From Oscillospiraceae bacterium (GTDB lineage Bacteria > Bacillota > Clostridia > Oscillospirales > CAG-272), in the NCBI GenBank assembly GCA_015064855.1, contig SVRK01000008.1:1-52841 (forward strand): a stretch of DNA of 52,841 nucleotides. Direction: 5' to 3'. The translations under genes were made by a program, and so were the position numbers. A model generated the notes under the pieces. It searched no databases. It saw only the letters and a program-made list of their open reading frames with translations, and had not been told where the DNA came from. Below are positions 26,590 to 36,675 of the stretch, in pieces (position 1 is the first letter of the stretch; every line of letters starts with the position of its first letter).

Positions 26590-27906
26590 TTAACCAAAAA
26601 GAACGCTGTTTACAATGCCCTCAAGCATTTCTTGTCTGCCACTGCCTGGAAGCTTAGCTGAGCCTAGCTTTTCAGCATATGCTGAAAGCTCTTGTAAAGA
26701 GGTTTCTCCACTTAGAATTTTTTGTCCGATTTCGGTGTTATAGTAGCTTGAATATCTTTCCTTCTTAAATTCATCAAGACGTCCGTCCTCAATAAGCTCT
26801 GCCGCTTTGATAAGACCAAGAGCGAAGGTATCCATACCGAGAATGAATGCGATGAACATATCCTCGTATGTATATGAAGGACGACGATTCTTTGCATCGA
26901 AGTTAAAGCCACCGGTAAGTCCGCCTGCCTTTAATACCTCATACATACACATAGTAGCAGTATAAACGTCAAATGGAAATTCGTCAGTGTCCCAACCAAG
27001 GAGGTAGTCGCCTTGGTTAGCGTCAATAGAGCCGAGCATACCGTTGATAGCACTGATTCTTAAATCGTGCTCAAAGGTGTGACCTGCAAGTGTTGCGTGG
27101 TTAGCTTCAATGTTCATCTTGAAGTCCTTGTCAAGACCATGAGCCTTCAAGAATCCGATAGCAGTAGCAGCGTCAAAGTCGTACTGATGCTTCATTGGCT
27201 CCTTTGGCTTTGGTTCAATGTAGAAGTCACCTGTAAATCCGATTGAACGACCATATTCAACAGCCATCTTCATAAGTCTTGCAATGTTGTCTTGCTCGAA
27301 TTTTACGTCTGTATTTAGAAGTGTTTCGTAGCCCTCACGTCCGCCCCAGAAAACGTAGCCCTTACCACCGAGCTTAACAGTTAAATCAAGAGCTTTCTTT
27401 ACTTGTGCAGCTGCAAAAGCAAAAACCTCTGCGCTGTTTGAAGATCCTGCACCATTGCAGAAGCGTGGGTTAGAGAACATATTTGCGGTTCCCCAAAGGC
27501 ACTTAATGCCGGTCGCATTCATTTTTTCAAGAATGTAGTCGGAAATTTCGTCAAGACGGCGGTTGGTTTCCTTAATATCATCAGCCTCAGGAACGATGTC
27601 AACGTCATGGAAACAGAAATATTCGATTCCTAGCTTTTGCATAAATTCAAATCCTGCGTCAACCTTTGCCTTGGCATGTGCCATAGTGCCATATTCCGCA
27701 CCGAAGGACTTGTTTGCAACACCACGACCGAACATATCAGTTCCTTCAGCACAAAGATTGTGCCACCAAGCCATAGCAAATGGGAGGTGCTCCTTCATAG
27801 GCTTGCCCATTACAATTCTTTCAGGGTCATAGTACTTAAATGCAAGAGGATTCTTGCTCTTTGGACCCTCGTATTTGATTTTTTCGATGTTAAAAATTTC
27901 GCTCAT
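26590..27906 (-). CDS. xylA: Xylose isomerase
   Basis: It interconverts D-xylose and D-xylulose in a two-metal TIM barrel. The 438-residue length is that of the class-II enzymes of Clostridia and Thermotoga. His100 and Asp103 (FCFHDVD) form the catalytic pair; [17 protein letters not shown] and the metal-binding [16 protein letters not shown] are all present. AGGAG lies 11 bases before the ATG. It is first in a xylAB operon and divergent from an AraC-type gene that probably regulates it. A xylose transporter is not in the window. Confidence 0.97.
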   Translation of the reverse strand: MSEIFNIEKIKYEGPKSKNPLAFKYYDPERIVMGKPMKEHLPFAMAWWHNLCAEGTDMFGRGVANKSFGAEYGTMAHAKAKVDAGFEFMQKLGIEYFCFHDVDIVPEADDIKETNRRLDEISDYILEKMNATGIKCLWGTANMFSNPRFCNGAGSSNSAEVFAFAAAQVKKALDLTVKLGGKGYVFWGGREGYETLLNTDVKFEQDNIARLMKMAVEYGRSIGFTGDFYIEPKPKEPMKHQYDFDAATAIGFLKAHGLDKDFKMNIEANHATLAGHTFEHDLRISAINGMLGSIDANQGDYLLGWDTDEFPFDVYTATMCMYEVLKAGGLTGGFNFDAKNRRPSYTYEDMFIAFILGMDTFALGLIKAAELIEDGRLDEFKKERYSSYYNTEIGQKILSGETSLQELSAYAEKLGSAKLPGSGRQEMLEGIVNSVLFG

Positions 27907-28138
27907 TTTTATTTATCTCCTATAAAAAATTTTTATAATCTCATCATGTGTAAGGCACGACTCTTGTGTAATTATCCTTGTTTGAATAAAAGGGCACACT
28001 TCTGTCTTTAGAAACCATATAAGCCCATATCTGAAAACAGATAACTCGTTCTAACTATATCATAAGATATAGGGGATTGACATTGCTATTCATAAGTGAT
28101 ACAATTATAATCATAAATTAAGATTTTTGGAGTAAATT
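27907..28138. promoter_or_regulatory. Divergent control region of xylAB and the AraC-type gene
   Basis: The region contains a good promoter for the regulator gene (TTGACA at 28077-28082, TACAAT at 28100-28105, spacer 17). An inverted repeat, ATCTGAAAACAGAT, lies at 28029-28042. A convincing xylA promoter on the minus strand was not found. The inverted repeat is a candidate regulator site only by position. Confidence 0.5.
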
Positions 28139-28900
28139 ATGATTACTTATGAAGGACATCGTTCGTATTCAGGATATGAAATATATCGTCAATTTGATGA
28201 AAATCTAACATTTGGTATACATCTTCACAATAGTTTTGAGCTTGTTTATGTTAAATCGGGAGAATTATCAGTTCATTTAAATGGCAAAGATTACATAGTA
28301 AAGAAAGGACAGGCCATGTTTATTTTGCCAAACGCTATTCACTCATACAAAACAGAGAAACAATCTGCCAGTGCGCTTTATATATTTTCTAATCGTTATG
28401 TCTATACATTCTATGGTCAAATCAAGAGTAAAGCACCAATATGCCCGATTTTCAATCTTGAAAATCCACAGGTGTTAGAAAATTTAAATGACGAAAGCAT
28501 AGATAAATATCTTGCTAAGTCAATCTTTTATAATTTGATTTATCAGTTCAATAAAAATACGAGCTTTGAGGAGAAAAACACCAAGCTTCTCGACAATTAT
28601 GGCAAAATTCTTAACTATATTTCAATGCATTATCAAGAAAATATAACAGTCAAAGATATAGCAAGGGAAATGGGCTATGACCATCGATACGTTACATCAC
28701 TTATAAAAAAAGGTCTGGATACGACCTTCCGTGCGCTCCTTAATGAATATCGTATTCAAAATGCTCAATATCTTTTAGCAACAGAATCTAAAAATATAGC
28801 CGAAATAGCTTATGAATGCGGTTATGACTCGCTTTGCTCATTTAATCGCAACTTTAAAGAAATCACCGGCATAACTCCAAAGCAGTTTAGACAGAAATAA
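28139..28900 (+). CDS. AraC-family transcription regulator, probably of the xylose/glycan genes
   Basis: A 253-residue regulator with an N-terminal cupin-type sugar-sensing domain (residues 1 to about 120; conserved HLHNSFELVYV and AMFILPNAIHSY) and a C-terminal pair of helix-turn-helix motifs (about 165-253; VKDIAREMGYD and IAEIAYECGYDSLCSFNRNFK). TGGAG lies eight bases before the ATG. It diverges from xylAB and precedes the heparinase-like gene, so it likely controls one or both in response to a sugar (inference). Confidence 0.88.
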   Translation: MITYEGHRSYSGYEIYRQFDENLTFGIHLHNSFELVYVKSGELSVHLNGKDYIVKKGQAMFILPNAIHSYKTEKQSASALYIFSNRYVYTFYGQIKSKAPICPIFNLENPQVLENLNDESIDKYLAKSIFYNLIYQFNKNTSFEEKNTKLLDNYGKILNYISMHYQENITVKDIAREMGYDHRYVTSLIKKGLDTTFRALLNEYRIQNAQYLLATESKNIAEIAYECGYDSLCSFNRNFKEITGITPKQFRQK

Positions 28901-28938
28901 AATGCTACATTTATTTAATGCTAAATTTCAACCACGTA

Positions 28939-28967
28939 TTGAAAAACGCGCAAATATATGATATTAT
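28939..28967 (+). promoter_or_regulatory. Promoter of the heparinase-like gene
   Basis: TTGAAA (28939-28944) and TATTAT (28962-28967) have a 17-base spacer, 62 bases before the start codon. Confidence 0.65.
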
Positions 28968-29029
28968 ATAAGTTGAACTTTATTAAACTAAAGCAAATTT
29001 ACCTATGCATTTGGCAAAAGGAGAGAATT

Positions 29030-30703
29030 ATGTTAGATTTTGCAAAAGAAAAAGCACTTTGGGACAATATAAGAGAAAGCGAGGACTTTGCACGTCATCG
29101 CGAGGAAATATTGGCTAAATATAAGGAAAGCTTTACAGTTGAGCCGTCACCTCACACAGTAGAGGAGATTCTTTCAAAGGACGACCACGGCAAGTGGGCG
29201 CGTTCTCTAAATCAGCTACAAACGTCTGCACTTTTGTCACTTATATACCCTGACAATGAGGAATATTATAATAACCTGCTAAAAATCGTTTGGTCGTACC
29301 TTGACACCTATACTTGGGCGCCACTAGGTCACTATAACAGCTATTACAACAGAACTCCCGATGACTACGATATAGGTCTTATTGATATTTTTGCATCTAG
29401 CGTTGCATTTTCTCTTGCGGAAATTAAAAATCTTTTCAGCGATAGATTCCCACAACTGATAAAGGACAGAATTTCAGCGGAATTAAAGCGCAGAACAATA
29501 GATCCGTTCGTGACTAGAAAATATTTCTGGGAAAAGCACCCGAACAACTGGGCATCGGTCTGTGCAGGAGGCGTCGGCGGTGTTCTTATGTACGAAGCGC
29601 CTGATGTCTATATGGAGCAAAGAGAACGTCTTGACTCTGCAATGCAAGTATACATAGACAGTTATGCAGATGATGGCGTATGTGTTGAGGGGGCAGCATA
29701 TTGGGGCTTTGGCTTTGGATTTTTTGTTTCCTATGCACTGCTTCAAAAAGAGCTTACCAATGGAGAATATGATTGGTTCAAAAATGAAAAGGTAAAAAGG
29801 ATAGCAACCTTTATTCAAAAAATGCTTCTCCAAACAAACGTAGTTGCCCGCTTTAGTGACTGTAATCCGCGTGAAAACTATTGGGTAGGTCTACCGCACA
29901 TCTTGCGTGACATTTATGGCGAAGAAGTAGAGAAGCTGCCAAAAACCGCAGGTACAATTATTGCTTACACGCACCTTAATTTCTCACTCCGTTCGCTTAT
30001 CTATTATAAGCCTGAATATACAACCGATAAGGTTGCCGAGGACGTGGTTTATAACATGGAAAGCACCGCATACTTTACAAAGCGCACAAAGTATTACGGC
30101 TTTGCTTGTAAGGGCGGAAATAATGGCGAAAGCCATAACCATAATGACGTTGGTTCGTTTATCTTAGCAAGAAATAACAAGGAAATTCTTTGCGACATTG
30201 GTGCCGGCGCATACTGTGACGGCTACCATACAAACAAAAGATACACGTTCTTCCATCCATCGTCATTCTCACATAACTTACCATTCTTTGACGGTATAGG
30301 TCAAGACGGTGTAAGACGTGAGGACGTTAAAATTGATTATAATGAGAAAGAAAGCTCCGTTTATATGGACTTTACTCGCGGATACGGAATTGATTACCTT
30401 GAAAAGGCAGAAAGAAAATTCATTTTTGAGGATAATAAAATCACCTTGACCGACAAATTCACTATGAATAAGGAAAGCGTAATTACCGAAAGATTTGTTT
30501 CTTTTATAGAGCCTAAGGTTGAGGGCAAAAACGTTATTTTAGATGATTTAACTATTTCGCCAAGAGATGAAATTTTACCCAAAATAACGTTAGAGGTACA
30601 CAATGGTCACCTTGCGAACACAATTGACAGGGTTTACTGTATTGATTACATTTTAAATGGAAAAACAGAATTTGTGGTGGATTTTATAGCACCGAAGAAA
30701 TAA
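29030..30703 (+). CDS. Heparinase II/III-like polysaccharide lyase family protein
   Basis: The 557-residue product shows an alpha-helical N-terminal region (about 1-330, with NWASVCAGGVGG and EGAAYWGFGFG typical of the toroid domain) and a C-terminal beta-sandwich (about 345-557). The family motif GESHNHNDVGSF near residue 365, followed by DIGAGAY, marks the heparinase II/III-like domain. No signal peptide is seen, so it probably works on imported oligosaccharides in the cytoplasm. The ATG at 29030 follows AAAGGAGAG; the upstream reading from 28958 is rejected. The natural uronate substrate cannot be told from sequence. Placement after the AraC regulator ties it to glycan use. Confidence 0.82.
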   Translation: MLDFAKEKALWDNIRESEDFARHREEILAKYKESFTVEPSPHTVEEILSKDDHGKWARSLNQLQTSALLSLIYPDNEEYYNNLLKIVWSYLDTYTWAPLGHYNSYYNRTPDDYDIGLIDIFASSVAFSLAEIKNLFSDRFPQLIKDRISAELKRRTIDPFVTRKYFWEKHPNNWASVCAGGVGGVLMYEAPDVYMEQRERLDSAMQVYIDSYADDGVCVEGAAYWGFGFGFFVSYALLQKELTNGEYDWFKNEKVKRIATFIQKMLLQTNVVARFSDCNPRENYWVGLPHILRDIYGEEVEKLPKTAGTIIAYTHLNFSLRSLIYYKPEYTTDKVAEDVVYNMESTAYFTKRTKYYGFACKGGNNGESHNHNDVGSFILARNNKEILCDIGAGAYCDGYHTNKRYTFFHPSSFSHNLPFFDGIGQDGVRREDVKIDYNEKESSVYMDFTRGYGIDYLEKAERKFIFEDNKITLTDKFTMNKESVITERFVSFIEPKVEGKNVILDDLTISPRDEILPKITLEVHNGHLANTIDRVYCIDYILNGKTEFVVDFIAPKK

Positions 30704-30713
30704 GGAGAGAATT

Positions 30714-32987
30714 ATGAGTCCAAGCTTAATACCGATTATATTGACTATTGTATTTTCGGTTTTTCTTGCTATTGGTTTTTTGATGGGCTTTTTAAAAGGA
30801 ACGGTAAAAAGCATTGTTGACGTTGCCTTTGCTGTTGGTAGTGCAGTTTTGGCTTTACCTGTTACTAAAATTTTAGTTAATTTAATAGTTAGACCGTCAA
30901 CTATACTTATGGTGCTGGACATACTGGAATCGGTTCTTCCTCCCGAGGCAAACCAGTATATTATAATGGCGCAAGAGATAATTACCAATGATGCAACAAG
31001 AGATAATGTGCAGGATATTATACAGCTTGTAGGGGCATTCCCTGTGCTTATTATATCACCGATTATTTACGTTTTGGTCTTCTCAATTATATGCGTTGTT
31101 GCATTTATAATAGCGTTTATAGTAAAGCTTTTGGCTTGTCCGAAAACAAAAAGCGTACCATTAAGATTTGCGGGCGGTGGTCTTGGTATAATAACCTGTG
31201 CAATATTATTTTCAGCGTTTGTTTTGCCCGTTGTTGGCTATACCAATATGGCATCAAATACAATAGATTACTATATGGAAATCACCGAAGAGTCCAAGGG
31301 CGAAGAGGTGGCAGAGGTAGCCGAGTCGAAATCAGGCGATGAAATATTCGATAAAGCCGTAATAGATAACGCACTATCAAGTGCAAAAAAATATATAGAC
31401 CCAATAAAAAACAATCCTATATGTATAGTTACGTATGGGCTTGGGGGAAAAGGAATATTTACGTCCCTCACAACTATAAGCGTTGATAATACAAAAATCA
31501 ATCTACAAAACGAGATTAGTGGAGCAGTTGATGTTTTTGATGCCTCGTTAGCATTTATAAACACATCACCTAGTAACTATGGCACAGAGCAGGCAGATGC
31601 AATAAACAGGGTAAATGGTTCTCTTGAAAGGTCGGAATATTTACCGCTTGTTCTATCAAAAACAATTTCCTATATTGCAAACGAGTATTATCAAGGGCAT
31701 TCCATAATGGGTATTGAAAAGCCAAATCTTGGTGAGCGATACAACCCTACGTTTGATAAAATTCTTGCGGTTTTAAAGAATACTGACTCGGACGATATAA
31801 GAACGGATATAAAAACTATTTCAAATATCGCAAACGGAGCTTTAGAAACAGGTCTTGTTTCAAACGTAACGTCTGACGAAATCGATGTATGGGAGATTGG
31901 CGAAAACAGTGAGTTTATAGAGGTTGTCTTGGTTGAGCTTTATAAGAATTCAAGAACCTACAATATGGTTCCTTATCTTACAAGCGCACTAACCAACTAT
32001 GCACACGAGATATATGATGATGTCAACGGGACAGACACCTATCCCGTAGAATTTGACTATACAAATTACAATGAAGAGAATCTTGAAAAAGAGGCTGAAA
32101 GCATAGCCGAAACAATAAAAAATATACACAAATTTGTAGATAGCTTTGACTTTTCACAGGAGGAAAGTGCAAAGGAAATTGTTGTAAACTCTGACTTAAA
32201 CGCACTGGGCGAAGCGCTTATGGCAATGAGAGACGGTATGTTTACTGACAGAATGTTTAAAATTGTTTTCCACGCAATTCTTTATTCAGAAAAGGCAGAT
32301 GATACGGGTATTGTAGACAAGGATTTTATTGAAAGAGTAGAAAAGAACGACTCTGATATTGTAAAAATCTTTGTTTCAAGACAAAACGTATTAAAGCTTG
32401 CTCTTGCAATTCAAGAGAAAAAGAGCAAGGAAGAAAGAACGGAGCTTATGCACTCTGTCGTTGAGGATATTCTTTCCGAGGATGAAACAGTAAGCTCGTT
32501 AATAAGCAAGGACAATCTTGTGTCTATAGGTATGAGCAAAAATGATGCAAATAGCGTTGAGGCAATAGTAAACTCAATGATTGATGGTGCACATAAGTGT
32601 GAATTCACAGACGAAAACGAAAAGGAAACGGAAATTGAAAAAACCGAAAAAATTATTGATGCTGTAAGTAATACCATCTTCGGCGAGGTTGATGGCGATA
32701 TGTTTAAGGTTGGCGAGTCATCATCGACAACCGATATGACAGCACAGGAATTCGTTGATCAGGTTATAGCATCAAAGCTTTCATCATCAATGGTGAATAA
32801 TGCGGTAGTTGATAAAAACGGAGAAATAAAGGAAGACCCTTATGGAATTCAAGATGCGCTTTCAGACAGCGACACAGAAGAAATAAGAAATGCACTTGAG
32901 AGCACATATAGTAAAGAAGGCTTGACAGACGAAGAAAGAAAAACACTTGATTCGCTTTCGGCAATCTTTGGAATAGAAAACGAATAA
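30714..32987 (+). CDS. CvpA-like membrane protein with a long C-terminal domain
   Basis: Not assigned to a characterised family. The 757-residue product starts with about four transmembrane helices (residues about 5-27, 34-60, 107-138 and 150-172). The first two and the glycines in GFLMGFLKGTVKSIVDV resemble CvpA-family proteins. The remaining 580 residues are soluble, acidic, mostly helical by composition and rich in Asp/Glu/Ser, with no motif I recognise. After an even number of helices this domain should lie on the same side as the N terminus. AAGGAGAG precedes the ATG. It lies 10 bases after the heparinase-like gene and is probably co-transcribed with it; the aconitase gene follows 47 bases later. 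Confidence 0.7.
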   Translation: MSPSLIPIILTIVFSVFLAIGFLMGFLKGTVKSIVDVAFAVGSAVLALPVTKILVNLIVRPSTILMVLDILESVLPPEANQYIIMAQEIITNDATRDNVQDIIQLVGAFPVLIISPIIYVLVFSIICVVAFIIAFIVKLLACPKTKSVPLRFAGGGLGIITCAILFSAFVLPVVGYTNMASNTIDYYMEITEESKGEEVAEVAESKSGDEIFDKAVIDNALSSAKKYIDPIKNNPICIVTYGLGGKGIFTSLTTISVDNTKINLQNEISGAVDVFDASLAFINTSPSNYGTEQADAINRVNGSLERSEYLPLVLSKTISYIANEYYQGHSIMGIEKPNLGERYNPTFDKILAVLKNTDSDDIRTDIKTISNIANGALETGLVSNVTSDEIDVWEIGENSEFIEVVLVELYKNSRTYNMVPYLTSALTNYAHEIYDDVNGTDTYPVEFDYTNYNEENLEKEAESIAETIKNIHKFVDSFDFSQEESAKEIVVNSDLNALGEALMAMRDGMFTDRMFKIVFHAILYSEKADDTGIVDKDFIERVEKNDSDIVKIFVSRQNVLKLALAIQEKKSKEERTELMHSVVEDILSEDETVSSLISKDNLVSIGMSKNDANSVEAIVNSMIDGAHKCEFTDENEKETEIEKTEKIIDAVSNTIFGEVDGDMFKVGESSSTTDMTAQEFVDQVIASKLSSSMVNNAVVDKNGEIKEDPYGIQDALSDSDTEEIRNALESTYSKEGLTDEERKTLDSLSAIFGIENE

Positions 32988-33034
32988 AAATTTAATTGCA
33001 AATTTAACACGGCAAAACGGAGGATACAAATAAA

Positions 33035-34954
33035 ATGGGACTTACAATCGCACAAAAAATCATTAAAGAACACTTGATTTCGGGAGAAATGAAGGTAGGA
33101 GAGGAAATCGCATTAAGAATTGACCAAACTCTTACTCAAGATGCCACAGGAACAATGGCATATCTCGAATTTGAGGCAATAGGAATTCCTCGTGTAAGAA
33201 CGAAGCTTTCTGTTGCTTATATAGACCACAACACACTTCAGTCAGGCTTCGAGAATGCTGACGACCACCGCTATATTCAATCAGTAGCAAAGAAATTCGG
33301 TCTTCGCTTCTCACGCCCGGGCAATGGCATTTGCCACCAAGTACACCTTGAGCGCTTTGGCGTTCCCGGTATGACTCTTATCGGCTCGGATAGCCACACT
33401 CCGACAGGCGGTGGTATCGGTATGCTTGCTATGGGTGCAGGTGGACTTGATGTTGCAGTTGCAATGGGCGGTGGTGCATATTACATCACTATGCCGAAAA
33501 TGTATAAGGTAAACCTAACAGGCAAGCTTCAGCCTTGGGTTAGCGCAAAGGACGTAAGCCTTGAAATACTCCGTATACTTTCAGTTAAGGGCGGTGTTGG
33601 CGCAATTATCGAATGGGGTGGCGAGGGCATAAAAACCTTGTCTGTTCCCGAAAGAGCAACAATTACAAATATGGGTACAGAGCTTGGTGCTACTACCTCT
33701 ATTTTCCCATCTGATGAAATCACAAAGGAATTTTTAGAGGCACAGGGCAGAGGGGATGCATACATTCCGCTTGAAAGCGACCCTGATGCTGAATATGATA
33801 GAATTATAGACATTAATTTGTCAGAATTAAAGCCTCTATTGGCTTGTCCTCATAGCCCTGATAACATTAAGAGCGCAGAGGAGCTTAAAGGCATTAAGGT
33901 TGACCAGGTATGTATCGGCTCTTGCACAAACTCATCACTTCGCGATATGCTAAAGGTTGCCGCCATGCTCAAGGGTAGAAAGATTGATGATAGCGTTAGT
34001 ATGTCAGTATCGCCAGGATCTAAGCAGGTTCTTGCTATGCTTGCTGATTGTGGCGCACTTTCCGATATTTTAGCAGCTGGCGCACGTGTGCTTGAATGTG
34101 CGTGCGGTCCTTGCATCGGTATGGGCTTCTCACCAAATTCCGCAGGAGTATCTCTCCGTACCTTCAACCGTAACTTCGAGGGTAGAAGCGGTACAAAGGA
34201 TGGTCAAGTATATCTTGTTTCTCCGGAGGTTGCAGTTGCATCAGCCTTGACAGGATATATAACCGATCCAAGAACATTGGGCGAATATATTGATATTACA
34301 ATGCCGGAAAAATTCAAGATTGATGACTCCGCGGTAATTTTACCCGCTAGTGTTGAGGAAGCAAAGGACCTTGAAATTTTACGCGGTCCAAACATCAAGC
34401 CTTTCCCAACAACATACCCACTTGAAAATGAAATCAAAGCAAATCTCACCTTAAAGGTTGGCGATAACATTACAACAGACCATATTATGCCGGCAGGCGC
34501 AAAGATTTTGCCATACCGTTCAAACATTCCATTCCTTTCAAAGTTCTGCTTTGCAGTATGTGACGAAACATTTGCAGAAAGAGCATTGGAAGCTAAAAAC
34601 TCAATAATTGTCGGCGGCTCAAACTATGGTCAAGGCTCATCAAGAGAGCACGCTGCTTTGGTTCCTTTGTACCTCGGAGTTAAGGCAGTTGTTGCTAAAA
34701 GCTTTGCAAGAATTCACGCAGCAAACCTAATAAATGCAGGTATTTTGCCTTTAACCTTTGAAAATCCGGATGATTATGAGCTTCTAAATCAAAATGATAG
34801 TCTAACTCTTGAAAACGTATTTGAGGGCATGGAAAACGGAAAAATCATTTTGAAAGCAAATGGTAAGGAAATTCCCCTTGCTTGCTCATATACCAAGCGC
34901 CAAATCGATATACTTAAAGCAGGCGGACTTTTAGCATACACCAAGGGAGAATAA
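33035..34954 (+). CDS. Aconitate hydratase
   Basis: It interconverts citrate and isocitrate through a 4Fe-4S cluster. The 639-residue single-chain protein resembles the compact LeuC/LeuD-fused aconitases of Clostridia and Aquifex rather than the 890-residue AcnA. Cluster ligands appear as Cys297 (CIGSCTNS), Cys357 and Cys360 (CACGPC), spacing 60 and 3 as in the family. The C-terminal swivel domain has GGSNYGQGSSREHAAL. CGGAGG precedes the ATG. No citrate synthase or isocitrate dehydrogenase is nearby. A homoaconitase or 3-isopropylmalate dehydratase activity is less likely given the fused swivel domain. Confidence 0.92.
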   Translation: MGLTIAQKIIKEHLISGEMKVGEEIALRIDQTLTQDATGTMAYLEFEAIGIPRVRTKLSVAYIDHNTLQSGFENADDHRYIQSVAKKFGLRFSRPGNGICHQVHLERFGVPGMTLIGSDSHTPTGGGIGMLAMGAGGLDVAVAMGGGAYYITMPKMYKVNLTGKLQPWVSAKDVSLEILRILSVKGGVGAIIEWGGEGIKTLSVPERATITNMGTELGATTSIFPSDEITKEFLEAQGRGDAYIPLESDPDAEYDRIIDINLSELKPLLACPHSPDNIKSAEELKGIKVDQVCIGSCTNSSLRDMLKVAAMLKGRKIDDSVSMSVSPGSKQVLAMLADCGALSDILAAGARVLECACGPCIGMGFSPNSAGVSLRTFNRNFEGRSGTKDGQVYLVSPEVAVASALTGYITDPRTLGEYIDITMPEKFKIDDSAVILPASVEEAKDLEILRGPNIKPFPTTYPLENEIKANLTLKVGDNITTDHIMPAGAKILPYRSNIPFLSKFCFAVCDETFAERALEAKNSIIVGGSNYGQGSSREHAALVPLYLGVKAVVAKSFARIHAANLINAGILPLTFENPDDYELLNQNDSLTLENVFEGMENGKIILKANGKEIPLACSYTKRQIDILKAGGLLAYTKGE

Positions 34955-34974
34955 TCTTAATTTGAAGGAGAAAT

Positions 34975-36654
34975 ATGATGAAAGAGCTTTCTAAAGAAAT
35001 TCTAAATACTTATAATCTTTGGCGCACAGATGAACGCTTTGATAAAGAAACTCGCGATGAACTAAATAAAGAAATGTCAAACGAAGAAATTGAGGACCGC
35101 TTCTGGCGCGACCTTGAATTTGGCACAGGCGGCCTTCGCGGAGTTATGGGCACGGGCACCAACAGAATGAATAAATATATCATTAGAAAAGCAACAAAGG
35201 GCTTTGCAAACTATCTTTTAAATAAATATGGTGCGGATGTAAAGAGAGGAGTGGCTATCGGCTACGATTCAAGAAACAATTCTGACACCTTTGCTCGAGA
35301 GGCATCGCTTGTTATGTGCGCCTCGGGCATCCCAACATTCCTTTTTGATTATCTTGTTCCAACTCCAACTCTTTCATTTACTGTGAGAGAGCTTGGCTGT
35401 GTTGGCGGTATTGTTGTAACTGCCAGCCACAACCCAAGAGAATATAACGGCTATAAGGTTTATGATTCTGACGGATGTCAGGTGCTTATAGAGGATGCAA
35501 ACGCAATAATCGAGTACGTAAACGCTATTACCGATATTCCTGCTATTGAGGTTGCGAACGAGGAGGATGCAAGAGCGTCCGGACTTCTAAAATCTGTTGA
35601 TGACTCTATATATACCAAGTTCTGTGAAAGCGTAAAAAAGCAAGCGCACGACGTAGGAGAGAAGAGTGCAAAAATTGTTTATACTCCACTTCACGGCACA
35701 GGAAACGTGCCGGTTAGACGTGTGCTTTCAGAGCTCGGCTATAACGTTACAGTGGTTGATGCACAGGTGGAGAAAAACGGTGACTTCCCAACGGTTGTTT
35801 CCCCTAACCCGGAAAATGCCGAGGCTCTTTCTATGGGAATCAAGCTCTGCGAGGAAATTGGTGCCGACCTTATTCTTGGTACAGACCCTGACTGTGACCG
35901 CGTTGGTATTGCCGTAAATACCAAGGACGGAATGAAGCTCTTTACAGGCAACCAAGTAGGCGCACTTTTGGTTGATTATGTAATTAAAATGAATAAATCA
36001 TCTCTTAATGAAAAATCAACGGTAATCAAGACTATTGTTACAAGTGAGCTTGGCGCAATTATCGCAAAGCAAAACGGACTAAAGGTTATTGAAACTCTAA
36101 CAGGCTTTAAGTTCATTGGCGATAAAATGAACGAGTTTGATAAAACGGGCAACGGTGAGTTTGTTATCGGTTACGAGGAAAGCTATGGCTATCTCGTTGG
36201 CACACACGCAAGAGACAAGGACGCGGTTGTTGCATCAATGCTCATATGCGAGATGGCGTGCTACTATAAAAATCAAGGCAAGACACTTGTTGACGTAATG
36301 GAAGAAATCTATGCAACATATGGATACTTCCTTGATAAGCTCGACTCATATACCTTAAAAGGTATTGATGGTGTTGAAAAAATCCAAGGTATTATGAAGG
36401 AAATGAGAGAAAAGGGCAAGTCCTTAATGCCAAATATAGCAGTAGTTAACGACTACACCATTGGCATTGATGATTTACCAAAGGCAGACGTACTCAAATT
36501 CGTGTTTGAGGACTCCTCTTGGATTGCAATCCGCCCATCAGGCACAGAGCCTAAAATCAAGGTGTATTATTCCGTAAAGGGCGAAAATAAAGCAGATGCC
36601 GAAAAGGTTCTCGAGTCACGCCGCGCAGTAATTAATCAAATCATTGGTGAATAA
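34975..36654 (+). CDS. Phosphoglucomutase/phosphomannomutase
   Basis: It moves phosphate between C1 and C6 of hexoses, feeding sugar-nucleotide synthesis. The 559-residue alpha-D-phosphohexomutase has the phosphoserine Ser151 in TASHNPREYNGYK, the metal loop DPDCDR at 304-309, GYEESYGY for sugar binding and the C-terminal phosphate site RPSGTEPKIK. N terminus and size match the PgcA-type enzymes of Firmicutes. GAAGGAG lies before two adjacent ATG codons; the first (34975) has the better spacing. It sits 20 bases after the aconitase gene. Confidence 0.93.
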   Translation: MMKELSKEILNTYNLWRTDERFDKETRDELNKEMSNEEIEDRFWRDLEFGTGGLRGVMGTGTNRMNKYIIRKATKGFANYLLNKYGADVKRGVAIGYDSRNNSDTFAREASLVMCASGIPTFLFDYLVPTPTLSFTVRELGCVGGIVVTASHNPREYNGYKVYDSDGCQVLIEDANAIIEYVNAITDIPAIEVANEEDARASGLLKSVDDSIYTKFCESVKKQAHDVGEKSAKIVYTPLHGTGNVPVRRVLSELGYNVTVVDAQVEKNGDFPTVVSPNPENAEALSMGIKLCEEIGADLILGTDPDCDRVGIAVNTKDGMKLFTGNQVGALLVDYVIKMNKSSLNEKSTVIKTIVTSELGAIIAKQNGLKVIETLTGFKFIGDKMNEFDKTGNGEFVIGYEESYGYLVGTHARDKDAVVASMLICEMACYYKNQGKTLVDVMEEIYATYGYFLDKLDSYTLKGIDGVEKIQGIMKEMREKGKSLMPNIAVVNDYTIGIDDLPKADVLKFVFEDSSWIAIRPSGTEPKIKVYYSVKGENKADAEKVLESRRAVINQIIGE

Positions 36655-36675
36655 AAAATTTTGAAGGAAAACAAA

